From: Firmicutes bacterium UBA6648 | GTDB taxonomy: Bacteria; Bacillota; Clostridia; Peptostreptococcales; Anaerovoracaceae | Direction of reading: 5' to 3' | Length of the DNA: 22,940 bases | Assembly (NCBI GenBank): GCA_002455605.1 | Contig: DKLE01000128.1 | Location: 1-22,940, forward strand | Shown: piece by piece, positions 7,947 through 15,222 of the stretch | How the letters are laid out: the number at the start of each line of letters is the position of its first letter | Numbering within the stretch: position 1 is the first letter of the stretch | The notes under the pieces: model-generated | Told to the model about the DNA's origin: nothing | Databases searched by the model: none | What the model saw: only the letters and a program-made list of their open reading frames with translations | Program-made: the position numbers and the translations under genes

Positions 7947-8924
7947 ATGAATGGTATGTTGATTGCTGTTCTTCCTTTATCGGTAGGCTTTATTTTAGAT
8001 TTGATTATCGGTGATCCTCAAAACTGGCCTCATCCTATTCGGCTGATCGGTATTGCTATTGAAAAAGGAGAAACACTTTTCCGGCATTTTGCCTCTAAAA
8101 CCAAAAGGGGTGAGCTTGGTGCCGGTGCAATAATGGCCATTTGTATTATCCTTCTTTCATTCCTTATACCGGCTGCTATTCTATGGATTGCCTATGAAAT
8201 TCACTTAATTTTAGGCTTGGCTGTAGAAACCATTATGTGTTATCAGATTTTGGCCGTTAAATCCCTGAAAACAGAAAGCATGAAGGTTTATAAGGAACTG
8301 GATAAAAATGATATTGAAGGAGCGAGAGAAAAACTATCGATGATAGTCGGAAGGGATACGGTCAATTTAACAGAAGAAGGGATCGTAAAGGCTGCGGTAG
8401 AAACGGTGGCTGAAAATACTTCTGACGGCACGGTGGCTCCAATGCTGTTTATAGCCATTGGGGGTGCACCGTTGGGATTTTTATATAAAGCAGTAAATAC
8501 GATGGATTCCATGATTGGTTATAAAAATGATAAATATTTATATTTTGGACGATTTGCGGCAAAGCTGGACGATGTGTTGAACTATATACCTGCCCGATTG
8601 TCTGGTATATTTATGATTGTTGCTGCCTTCTTCTGCGGACTTGATTTCAAAAATGCCGGGAGGATTTTTATTCGAGACAGATACAATCATGCCAGTCCGA
8701 ACAGTGCCCAGACGGAAGCTGTTTGTGCAGGAGCGTTAAATGTTCAGCTGGCGGGCAATGCTTATTATTTTGGTAAGTTATATGAAAAAAAGACCATAGG
8801 GGATGATATGAGACCCATAGAAAAAAGAGATATTATCCTTTCAAACAGGCTGCTTTATGGAACTGCCTGGATTACGTTAATGGTTTGTATGTTAGGAATG
8901 GTTGTGGTTAGATGGCTAATTTAG
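7947..8924 (+). CDS. cbiB: Adenosylcobinamide-phosphate synthase CbiB (membrane protein)
   Basis: Joins the aminopropanol (or its phosphate) arm to adenosylcobyric acid. The start LSVGFILDLIIGDPQNWPHPIRLIG is the typical CbiB/CobD(aerobic) N-terminus, with the DxxxGDP and HP elements. Other family blocks are GRDTVNLTEEGIVKAAVETVAENTSDG, YKAVNTMDSMIGYKN and RDRYNHASPNSAQTEA. Hydrophobic segments near residues 4-20, 57-92, 205-222 and 304-324 indicate an integral membrane protein. Length (325) is normal. The ATG directly follows the cbiH stop and its GAGGG site lies inside cbiH, so an early stop in cbiH could lower its translation. It overlaps the next gene by 13 bases. It should not be confused with the threonine-phosphate decarboxylase also named CobD. 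Confidence 0.93.
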   Translation: MNGMLIAVLPLSVGFILDLIIGDPQNWPHPIRLIGIAIEKGETLFRHFASKTKRGELGAGAIMAICIILLSFLIPAAILWIAYEIHLILGLAVETIMCYQILAVKSLKTESMKVYKELDKNDIEGAREKLSMIVGRDTVNLTEEGIVKAAVETVAENTSDGTVAPMLFIAIGGAPLGFLYKAVNTMDSMIGYKNDKYLYFGRFAAKLDDVLNYIPARLSGIFMIVAAFFCGLDFKNAGRIFIRDRYNHASPNSAQTEAVCAGALNVQLAGNAYYFGKLYEKKTIGDDMRPIEKRDIILSNRLLYGTAWITLMVCMLGMVVVRWLI

Positions 8925-9982
8925 TTCACGGTGGAGATATATATAGTGCAAAAGAGAAGGGAATAAACCATATCTTGGATTTTTCAGCAAATATTAATCC
9001 CAAAGGGTTACCGGACAGAGTAAAGCAGGCAATCATAGATGGGCTGGATTCTTGTGTAAATTATCCGGATCCGCTTTGTAGACAGTTGATATCGGCAATC
9101 TCTGATTTTGAAGGAATCCAGAAGGAGCTTATTTTATGCGGAAATGGTGCCGCGGATATTATTTTTCGTCTGGCTTTGGCATTAAAGCCTAAAAAAGCAT
9201 TGGTTTTAGCTCCAACTTTTGCGGAATATGAGCTGGCTTTAGATACGGTAGGATGTCACACGGTGCATTACGATCTGAAAGAAGAAGAAAATTTTGCATT
9301 GAGAGAAGATTATTTGCAAGGGCTGGATTCTTCCTATGATGTGCTTTTTTTATGCAACCCTAATAATCCTACAGGTCAGCTGATATCAAAGGAATTATTG
9401 GAAAAGACTCTTCAAAAATGCATAGAAAATAACATTTTAATGGTTCTTGATGAATGCTTTATCGAGTTTGTGGAAGGGTATGGACAATATACCATGAAAG
9501 CTCACGTTGGTGATTATAAGCATTTATTTATCCTTAAGGCTTTTACAAAAAGCTATGCCATGCCAGGTCTTCGGTTAGGATACGGAATGACAGGAAACAG
9601 AGAACTTTTAAAAAAGATAATGGATATGGGACAGCCCTGGTCGGTCTCTATACCGGCACAACTGGCTGGGATTCAAGCTTTAAAGGAAGCAGAGTATTTG
9701 GAAGAGTCTCTGAGGGAAATCAGAGAAGAAAGGCTATACTTGTTGTCAGAACTTAATAAGTTAGGGATAAAATATTATAAGCCTGCTGCCAATTACATAT
9801 TTTTTAAAATAGATGATATGGGAAAATATAAGATTTCAACCTTTAAAGATAAGCTTTTTGAAAAAGGGATCATTATTCGGGACTGCAGCAATTATGCAGG
9901 CCTTGAAGAAGGCTATTATAGAATTGCAGTAAAGTCTCACAGTGCAAATGAGCGTCTTATCGATGCATTAAAATCAATATGA
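8912..9982 (+). CDS. cobD: L-threonine-O-3-phosphate decarboxylase CobD (PLP-dependent, aminotransferase fold)
   Basis: Makes (R)-1-amino-2-propanol phosphate, the linker used by CbiB, encoded just upstream. The sequence is a class I/II aminotransferase of the CobD/HisC branch. It has FSANINPKGLP at the N-terminus, LCNPNNPTG (147-155), LDECFIEF (179-186), the PLP-binding lysine K213 in AFTKSYAMPGLRLGYG, and a C-terminal arginine region IIRDCSNYAGLEEGYYRIAV. The FSANINPKG start and position inside a cob cluster separate it from histidinol-phosphate aminotransferase. Length (356) is normal. It overlaps cbiB by 13 bases and ends in TGA; cbiP starts 13 bases later with a GGAGG site. Confidence 0.92.
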   Translation: MANLVHGGDIYSAKEKGINHILDFSANINPKGLPDRVKQAIIDGLDSCVNYPDPLCRQLISAISDFEGIQKELILCGNGAADIIFRLALALKPKKALVLAPTFAEYELALDTVGCHTVHYDLKEEENFALREDYLQGLDSSYDVLFLCNPNNPTGQLISKELLEKTLQKCIENNILMVLDECFIEFVEGYGQYTMKAHVGDYKHLFILKAFTKSYAMPGLRLGYGMTGNRELLKKIMDMGQPWSVSIPAQLAGIQALKEAEYLEESLREIREERLYLLSELNKLGIKYYKPAANYIFFKIDDMGKYKISTFKDKLFEKGIIIRDCSNYAGLEEGYYRIAVKSHSANERLIDALKSI

Positions 9983-9995
9983 ATGGAGGATTCTT

Positions 9996-11522
9996 ATGGC
10001 AAAGGCGATAATGGTTCAGGGAACCATGTCAAATGCAGGCAAAAGTTTACTGGTTGCTGGATTATGTAGACTATTTAAACAGGATGGTTATAAAGTAGCA
10101 CCTTTTAAGTCTCAGAATATGGCACTGAACTCTTTTATTACAAAAGAAGGACTGGAAATGGGCAGAGCTCAGGTAGTTCAGGCTGAAGCAGCCGGTATTG
10201 AACCGTCTGTTCTCATGAATCCTATCCTTTTAAAGCCTACCAATGATATGGCTTCACAAGTAATTGTAAACGGCGAAGTTTATGGAAACATGAATGCAAA
10301 AGAGTATTACAGAAATAAACGGGCAATGGTTCCTGAAATAAAAAAAGCCTATGACACGCTTGCATCCCAATATGATATTATTGTTTTGGAAGGTGCAGGA
10401 AGTCCCGCTGAAATTAATCTTCAGGAAAATGATATCGTTAATATGTATATGGCTAAGCTGGCAAAAGCACCGGTTCTTTTAGCGGGAGACATTGATCGGG
10501 GAGGAGTATTTGCTTCCCTAGTAGGGACCATGACTTTATTCAATGAAGAAGACAGAAAAATGGTTAAGGGCGTTATTATTAACAAATTCCGGGGAGACAA
10601 GACCATTTTACAGCCGGGACTGGACAAGCTGGAAGAATTGATAAATGTACCTACGGTAGGAGTGGTGCCTTACCTTCATGTTGATATTGATGATGAAGAC
10701 AGTTTGACGGAAAGGTTCAGCCGTAAGGGAAAAGTAGCATTAATTGATATAGCGGTAATCCGCCTTCCTCGGATTTCAAATTTCACGGATTTTAATGTGT
10801 TTGAATATTCTGATGCGGTAGGCCTGCGATATGTAGATTCAGCAGCGCAGCTGGGAAACCCGGATTTGATTATCATACCAGGCACTAAAAATACCATGGA
10901 AGATTTACTGTGGATGCGTCAGAATGGACTGGAAGCGGCAATTATTAAATATGCAGCCACAGGAAAGCCTCTGTTTGGCATTTGCGGCGGATTTCAAATG
11001 CTGGGAAAAGTACTGGAGGATCCGTATCATGTGGAACATGGCGGAAGCCTGAAAGGAATGGGACTACTCCCATGTAAAACAGTATTTGAGAAGGAAAAGA
11101 CCAGAACGCAGATCAAGGGTCATTTTGAAACAAAGGGAAAAGGTTTTTTTGCAGCACTGGAAGATGTTGAAGTAGAAGGCTACGAAATTCATATGGGCCA
11201 AACTGCCGTGGAAGAATCGGAGCAGAATAAAGTAGACAGTTTAACAAGGATTACTGAAATATCTGAAGAAAAAGTAAATCAAACAGCAGGCCTTTGCAGT
11301 GACAATGTATATGGCTCCTATATCCATGGAATATTTGATAAAGAAAATGTGGTAAAAACAATAGTTTCTATTCTGCTTAAAAATAAAGGCTTGGATGAAT
11401 CAGCTGTTTCGGGATTAGATGTAAAAGCTTATAAGGAAAGACAATATGATTTGCTGGCCGATGGGCTTCGCGAAAATATGGATATAAAAACTATATACCG
11501 AATCTTAAACGAAGGAGTTTAA
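9996..11522 (+). CDS. cbiP: Cobyric acid synthase CbiP/CobQ
   Basis: Adds amide groups at b, d, e and g of adenosylcobyrinate diamide using glutamine and ATP. The N-terminal ATPase domain begins MVQGTMSNAGKSLLVAGLCR with a P-loop-like GTMSNAGKS (9-17), then APFKSQNMALNSF and ILLKPTNDMASQVIVNG, all characteristic. The RISNFTDFNVFE element precedes the C-terminal class I glutamine amidotransferase domain, with nucleophile C330 in GICGGFQMLG and histidine H444 in YGSYIHGIFD. Length (508) is normal. It has a strong GGAGG site six bases before ATG. The last codons carry the GAAGGAG site for cbiC. Confidence 0.95.
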   Translation: MAKAIMVQGTMSNAGKSLLVAGLCRLFKQDGYKVAPFKSQNMALNSFITKEGLEMGRAQVVQAEAAGIEPSVLMNPILLKPTNDMASQVIVNGEVYGNMNAKEYYRNKRAMVPEIKKAYDTLASQYDIIVLEGAGSPAEINLQENDIVNMYMAKLAKAPVLLAGDIDRGGVFASLVGTMTLFNEEDRKMVKGVIINKFRGDKTILQPGLDKLEELINVPTVGVVPYLHVDIDDEDSLTERFSRKGKVALIDIAVIRLPRISNFTDFNVFEYSDAVGLRYVDSAAQLGNPDLIIIPGTKNTMEDLLWMRQNGLEAAIIKYAATGKPLFGICGGFQMLGKVLEDPYHVEHGGSLKGMGLLPCKTVFEKEKTRTQIKGHFETKGKGFFAALEDVEVEGYEIHMGQTAVEESEQNKVDSLTRITEISEEKVNQTAGLCSDNVYGSYIHGIFDKENVVKTIVSILLKNKGLDESAVSGLDVKAYKERQYDLLADGLRENMDIKTIYRILNEGV

Positions 11523-11523
11523 A

Positions 11524-12165
11524 ATGAAGATAGAATTACAGAAAGTATTACCGGCTGATATTGAAAAGCGCAGCTTTGAGATCATTACAGAGGAGCTGGG
11601 ACAACGGCAGATACCGGAGGAATTGGCCCCTATAGTAAAGCGAGTAATTCATACGTCAGCAGACTTTGATTATTATGATAATATGAAGTTTTCAGAGGAT
11701 GTAGTGAAGAAAATCGCAGGAGCTATCAAAAACGGAGCATGCATCGTAACCGATACACAGATGGCAAAGGCAGGAATTAACAAAAAAATGCTGGGACAGT
11801 TTGGAGGAGAAGTGCTCTGTTTTATGGCAGATGAAGATGTAGCTAAGATCGCAAAAGAAAACGGAACCACCAGAGCAACTGCCTCGATGGATAAGGCCGC
11901 TTCCTTACAAAGATCGATCATTTTTGCTGTGGGCAATGCCCCTACAGCTTTAGTTCGAATTTATGAACTTTTTGAAGAAGGCAAATTAAAACCGGAGGCA
12001 GTAATCGGAGTACCTGTGGGATTTGTTAACGTAGTGGAATCAAAAGAATTAATCATGTCTTCAAATATACCCCATATCGTAGCGGCCGGCAGAAAGGGCG
12101 GCAGTAATGTTGCTGCGGCAATTTGCAATGCCATACTGTACATGATACGTGACGGGAAATTATAA
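11524..12165 (+). CDS. cbiC: Cobalt-precorrin-8 methylmutase CbiC
   Basis: Moves the C11 methyl group to C12, giving cobyrinate. Family features are RVIHTSADFDY with the catalytic histidine H43, the IVTDTQMAKAGI segment, TTRATASMDKA, VGNAPTALVRIYEL, and VIGVPVGFVNVVESKE followed by GRKGGSNVAAAICNA near the C-terminus. Length (213) is normal. It is the last gene of the cobalamin run, with one base between the cbiP stop and this ATG. About 100 bases without a gene follow before the catalase-like gene. Confidence 0.95.
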   Translation: MKIELQKVLPADIEKRSFEIITEELGQRQIPEELAPIVKRVIHTSADFDYYDNMKFSEDVVKKIAGAIKNGACIVTDTQMAKAGINKKMLGQFGGEVLCFMADEDVAKIAKENGTTRATASMDKAASLQRSIIFAVGNAPTALVRIYELFEEGKLKPEAVIGVPVGFVNVVESKELIMSSNIPHIVAAGRKGGSNVAAAICNAILYMIRDGKL

Positions 12166-12266
12166 AATCTTTCGTCATCCCACTCACTTGTTTTACAAAT
12201 AGGATAGGCGGGATGATAAGCAAAATATAATCTGCTGCATATACTATTACATAATGGGGTGGTATT
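12166..12266 (+). other. Intergenic gap between cbiC and the catalase-like gene
   Basis: The 101-base gap holds an inverted repeat TCATCCC (12175-12181) and GGGATGA (12210-12216) with a 28-base loop and no T-run after it, so it is a poor intrinsic terminator. A TATAAT box lies at 12226-12231, but I see no convincing -35 element 16-18 bases before it. A GGGGTGG stretch at about 12255-12262 serves as ribosome binding site for the GTG start at 12267. I see no clear PerR-type operator. Confidence 0.3.
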
Positions 12267-13214
12267 GTGACAGATTTTCTTTTATTCAATAAACTGGCTG
12301 AAATGAACAAAGAAATGACGCCAGAACGGTTATTTCATGAAAAGGGTGTAGGTGCATATGGCAAATTTAATCTTTATATGCCGTTTTATGACTACACGAA
12401 AGCAAGCTTTTTAAATAATACAGAAAGCTCTACAGAAGTTTTTGTACGATTTTCCAGGGCTCTGGGCAGAAGAGGCTCAGCAGAAACTGCCAGAGATATA
12501 AGAGGCATGTCCGTAAAGTTTTTTACAGAAGGCGGAGATTATGATTTGCTATGTCAGAATATGCCTGTTTTTTTTATAAATGAAGCAGGAAAATTTCCTG
12601 ATTTATATCGTGCACTGCGTCCGGAAAACGGATTATCCTTTGATAGACAAAAATTCTGGGAATTTATAGCCAATAATCCGGAAGCCTTTCATTTAATTAT
12701 GTGGTTGTTTTCCAATAAAGGAACCATAAAAAGTTATCGTCATATGGAGGCTTTCAGCGTCAATACATATGTATGGCGCAATAAAGAGAATAAGGTTTTT
12801 TATGTACGATATCATTGGACACCGCTTAAAGGAATGAAAAATATTTCGTCTCAGGAAGCGGAATTTTTAGCAGGATATGATCCGGATGCATTGACAAACG
12901 ATTTATATAATGCCATTGAAGACGGTATATTTCCAGAATATGAGTTGTCGGTGCAGCTTATTCCGGATAATGCTGTAAAAGAATTCCACTTTAATATTTT
13001 TGATAAAACTTTAATATGGCCTGAACGAGCTTGTCCGCACATAAAAGTTGGAAAAATGATTTTAAATCGATTACCATCTAATTTTCATGATGAAGTAGAA
13101 TTGTCTTATTTCAGTCCGTCAAACATCGTACCGGGGATTGAGATTCCGGAAGATGACATGCTTGCACTCATGTGCTTTGCCCATGACGATGGATGGAGGA
13201 ATAGAAGGAGGTAA
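12267..13214 (+). CDS. Short catalase-family heme protein lacking the usual proximal tyrosine
   Basis: The sequence follows the monofunctional catalase core: PERLFHEKGVGAYG with the distal histidine H24, VFVRFSRALGRRGSAET then RDIRGMSVKF, the distal asparagine N98 in CQNMPVFFI, PEAFHLIMWLFS, SYRHMEAFS, VGKMILNR and FSPSNIVPGIE. It stops at residue 315 where catalases have RLFSYPDTHRYRLG. Here the matching stretch reads MCFAHDDGWRNRR, so the heme-ligand tyrosine aligns with H306 and the assisting arginine with M302. The wrapping loop and C-terminal domain are missing. I checked the other frames at the end and found no hidden continuation. Start is GTG with a GGGGTGG site. The following small gene appears to encode the missing C-terminal domain. 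It may be an altered peroxidase or peroxide-linked heme protein rather than a true catalase. Confidence 0.8.
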   Translation: MTDFLLFNKLAEMNKEMTPERLFHEKGVGAYGKFNLYMPFYDYTKASFLNNTESSTEVFVRFSRALGRRGSAETARDIRGMSVKFFTEGGDYDLLCQNMPVFFINEAGKFPDLYRALRPENGLSFDRQKFWEFIANNPEAFHLIMWLFSNKGTIKSYRHMEAFSVNTYVWRNKENKVFYVRYHWTPLKGMKNISSQEAEFLAGYDPDALTNDLYNAIEDGIFPEYELSVQLIPDNAVKEFHFNIFDKTLIWPERACPHIKVGKMILNRLPSNFHDEVELSYFSPSNIVPGIEIPEDDMLALMCFAHDDGWRNRRR

Positions 13215-13219
13215 TGAAA

Positions 13220-13399
13220 ATGGTATATCAACAAGCCAATGAAAGTCTGAAATCATTTAGTACAGCTGATAAAGAAGCCTTGATTTATAACCTGGTAGAG
13301 AGCCTGATGTTTATCAGTGATGATGTTCAGGAAAAGGTGATTGAATGCCTGAAACTGGTAAACGAAGAGTTGGGGAATACTATTCAAAATCAATTATAA
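13220..13399 (+). CDS. Small protein resembling the catalase-related C-terminal domain
   Basis: A 59-residue, mostly helical protein. Its pattern (FSTADKEALIYNLVESL, FISDDVQEKVIECLKLVNEELG) resembles the catalase-related immune-responsive domain at the end of large catalases, typically MSEEEKERLIENIAGSL followed by IQERQLAHFYKADPEYG. The likeness is by eye and the key aromatic residues differ. The ribosome binding site AAGGAGG (13205-13211) is 8 bases from the ATG at 13220 and only 2 from the ATG at 13214, so I choose 13220. The site lies inside the end of the catalase-like gene, so the two are coupled and probably form one complex. No signal peptide or membrane segment is seen. Confidence 0.65.
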   Translation: MVYQQANESLKSFSTADKEALIYNLVESLMFISDDVQEKVIECLKLVNEELGNTIQNQL

Positions 13400-13424
13400 G
13401 ATAAGACATACCTAAATCAACCCA

Positions 13425-13450
13425 AAATCAGGCCTAACCAGGCCTAATTT
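13425..13450 (+). terminator. Hairpin after the catalase-like pair, possible weak terminator
   Basis: AGGCCT (13430-13435) and AGGCCT (13440-13445) can pair around the 4-base loop AACC. After one mismatch, AAAT (13425-13428) pairs with ATTT (13447-13450). The T-run after it is broken (ATTTACATGCATTTT), so termination is uncertain. Its right edge overlaps the first Pho-box-like hexamer. Confidence 0.35.
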
Positions 13451-13511
13451 ACATGCATTTTACAGTTTCTTAACATAATCTTAACAGAAGTTGTACTTTT
13501 TGGCGTATAAT
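13448..13511 (+). promoter_or_regulatory. Four-repeat Pho-box array and promoter for the DUF47-PiT operon
   Basis: TTTACA (13448-13453), TTTACA (13459-13464), TTAACA (13470-13475) and TTAACA (13481-13486) are direct repeats, each starting exactly 11 bases after the last. This matches the PhoP-box pattern known from Bacillus (TT(A/C/T)A(C/T)A with about 5-base spacers). A perfect TATAAT (13506-13511) follows. The last hexamer lies 19 bases before it, in the -35 position. The downstream genes are phosphate-related, which supports PhoP control. The site is seen; the regulator is inferred. Confidence 0.72.
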
Positions 13512-13568
13512 TATTTTTATAGAGCCAATTTTTTAACAAAATTAACTGATTACGAAAGAGAGGACGTC

Positions 13569-14192
13569 ATGCTTAGAGCAAAAAAGAAAGAGGACATTTT
13601 TTATCATTTATTTATAGAATATGCCCAAAAAATTGTTAAATCTGGAGAAGCTTTTGTGGATCTGGTAAAAAACTACGAAAATGTTGAGGACAAGATCGCA
13701 GCTATAAAGGTATTTGAAACAGAATGTGATATGGAAGCACATAAAATTCTTAAAGCCTTGAACGGTTCGTTTGTTACTCCTTTTGATAGAGAAGATATCT
13801 ATTCTGTTACAAAGGAAATGGATGATATAGTTGATTCCTTAGAGGAAGTTGCAAATAGATTTTTAGTATTTAATGTACAGGCTGTCAAACAAGAAGCCGT
13901 GTATATGGCAGATTTGATTATGCAGAGTATCAGAGAATTGGAAGTATTATTTAAACATCTTTCAGAAATGAAAAAAAATGGCATAGTAAGGGAACAGATT
14001 ATTGAAGTAAACCGTATCGAAAACGAAGGCGATGTAATATACAGAAAAGCATTATCCAAACTTTTCAGAGAAGAAAAGGACCCGATCGAATTAATAAAGT
14101 GGAAGCATTTATTTGAAGAACTGGAGGCAAGTTTGGACTCTTGTGAGAATGTTGCAAATATTTTGGAAGGTGTGGTAATGAAATATGCTTAG
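13569..14192 (+). CDS. DUF47 / PhoU-like phosphate transport regulator
   Basis: A 207-residue, almost wholly helical cytoplasmic protein of the DUF47 (PhoU_div) family, whose genes usually pair with PiT phosphate transporters and are thought to regulate them. It starts MLRAKKKEDIFYHLFIEYA, and contains FETECDMEAHKILKAL, then TPFDREDIYSVTKEMDDIVDSLEEV and RIENEGDVIYRKAL. The E/D-rich helical motifs match the metal-binding sites of PhoU-like bundles. I choose the ATG at 13569 because GAGAGG lies five bases upstream and the product starts where the family starts. A longer frame from a TTG at 13491 would overlap the promoter. It overlaps the transporter gene by eight bases. Confidence 0.88.
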   Translation: MLRAKKKEDIFYHLFIEYAQKIVKSGEAFVDLVKNYENVEDKIAAIKVFETECDMEAHKILKALNGSFVTPFDREDIYSVTKEMDDIVDSLEEVANRFLVFNVQAVKQEAVYMADLIMQSIRELEVLFKHLSEMKKNGIVREQIIEVNRIENEGDVIYRKALSKLFREEKDPIELIKWKHLFEELEASLDSCENVANILEGVVMKYA

Positions 14193-15183
14193 TGGCATTC
14201 TTATGTGGGTTATAGTATTTGCCTTAATTTTCGAATTTATTAATGGCTTTCATGATACGGCAAATGCAATTGCTACCTCTGTGTATACCAGAGCCTTATC
14301 GGCTAAGAATGCCATACTTCTTGCAGCAGTCATGAATTTCTGCGGCGCACTGGTCAGCGAAAAAGTTGCCCTGACTATATCCAAAGGTTTAGTAAGCATT
14401 GAATTGGAGCAATATGTCATACTCTCTGCTTTAATAGGAGCTATTATATGGAACCTTATTACCTGGTGGAGAGGCATTCCAAGCAGTTCCTCTCATGCCT
14501 TGATTGGAGGACTATTAGGTGCAACTATTGTTTATACCTCATCCATAGAACACGTTGTCTGGTCAGGGGTATTGGAAAAAGTCATTATCCCATTGTTTAC
14601 TTCACCGATCATAGGTTTTATATTTGGGTTTTTGTTTATGAAGTTTATTTTTGTTGCTTTTGTCAATTGGTCTCAGGCGAAAGTTAATAAATTCTTTTTA
14701 AAGATGCAGGTTTTGTCTGCAGCTCTCATCGCTTATTCTCATGGGAACAATGACGCACAGAAAACCATGGGAATAATGACACTGGCTTTAATGACTGGGG
14801 GAGCTTTGGAAAGCAGTAGCGGAATACCTCTCTGGGTCAAACTGGCGTGTGCCACAACGATGGCTATGGGAACTTCAATCGGCGGATGGAAGATCATGAA
14901 GACTATGGGCGGAGGCGTTACCAAGCTGCAGCCAGCCAGCGGATTTGCTGCACAGACAGGTGCGGCTATAGTTATTGAAGCCATGTCAGCAGTAGGTGCT
15001 CCGGTTAGTACAACTCAAGTAATAACCACAGCCATAATGGGAGCGGGAAGCGTAAAGAGAAAATCCGCAGTAAAATGGGGCATTGCAGAAAGTATTGTAA
15101 CCGCTTGGGTTGTAACTTTACCAATCACCATGTGTTTGGGCGGATTCGCAGCTTTTATAATCGGAAAATTAATCGCATTGTAA
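14185..15183 (+). CDS. pit: PiT-family inorganic phosphate transporter
   Basis: A 332-residue membrane permease that imports phosphate (often as metal-phosphate) with protons or cations. The two family signatures are present: GFHDTANAIATSV (21-33) in the N-terminal half and YSHGNNDAQKTMGIM (about 185-199) in the C-terminal half, reflecting the internal duplication. Also typical are WWRGIPSSSSHALIGGL and GAPVSTTQVITTAIMGAG. Hydrophobic segments span nearly the whole length. It overlaps the DUF47 gene by eight bases, so one transcript and coupled translation are likely, under the Pho-box promoter upstream. PiT systems are usually seen as low-affinity and constitutive, so Pho-type control here is notable. 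Confidence 0.94.
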   Translation: MLSGILMWVIVFALIFEFINGFHDTANAIATSVYTRALSAKNAILLAAVMNFCGALVSEKVALTISKGLVSIELEQYVILSALIGAIIWNLITWWRGIPSSSSHALIGGLLGATIVYTSSIEHVVWSGVLEKVIIPLFTSPIIGFIFGFLFMKFIFVAFVNWSQAKVNKFFLKMQVLSAALIAYSHGNNDAQKTMGIMTLALMTGGALESSSGIPLWVKLACATTMAMGTSIGGWKIMKTMGGGVTKLQPASGFAAQTGAAIVIEAMSAVGAPVSTTQVITTAIMGAGSVKRKSAVKWGIAESIVTAWVVTLPITMCLGGFAAFIIGKLIAL

Positions 15184-15222
15184 ACTTTAATATAAAGGTT
15201 TGATTAAAAGAGGGGTGAGAAT

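Noticed and set aside
13140..13300. A frameshift that splits a normal catalase
   Set aside because: The alternative frames near the end of the core gene do not encode the RLFSYPDTHRYRLG region or the wrapping loop. The small downstream gene has its own strong ribosome binding site.
13491..13511. TTGTAC at 13491 as the -35 box for TATAAT at 13506
   Set aside because: The spacer would be only 9 bases. The fourth TTAACA hexamer with a 19-base spacer, helped by PhoP, is a better match.
13491..13568. Longer N-terminus of the DUF47 protein from a TTG at 13491
   Set aside because: It would overlap the -10 region of the Pho-box promoter, has no binding site, and adds residues not seen in the family. 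The ATG at 13569 has a good site.
15184..15222. Repeat GATTAAAAGAG on both sides of the dgt binding site
   Set aside because: It is a short AT-rich repeat, one copy being the first codons of dgt, with no sign of function.
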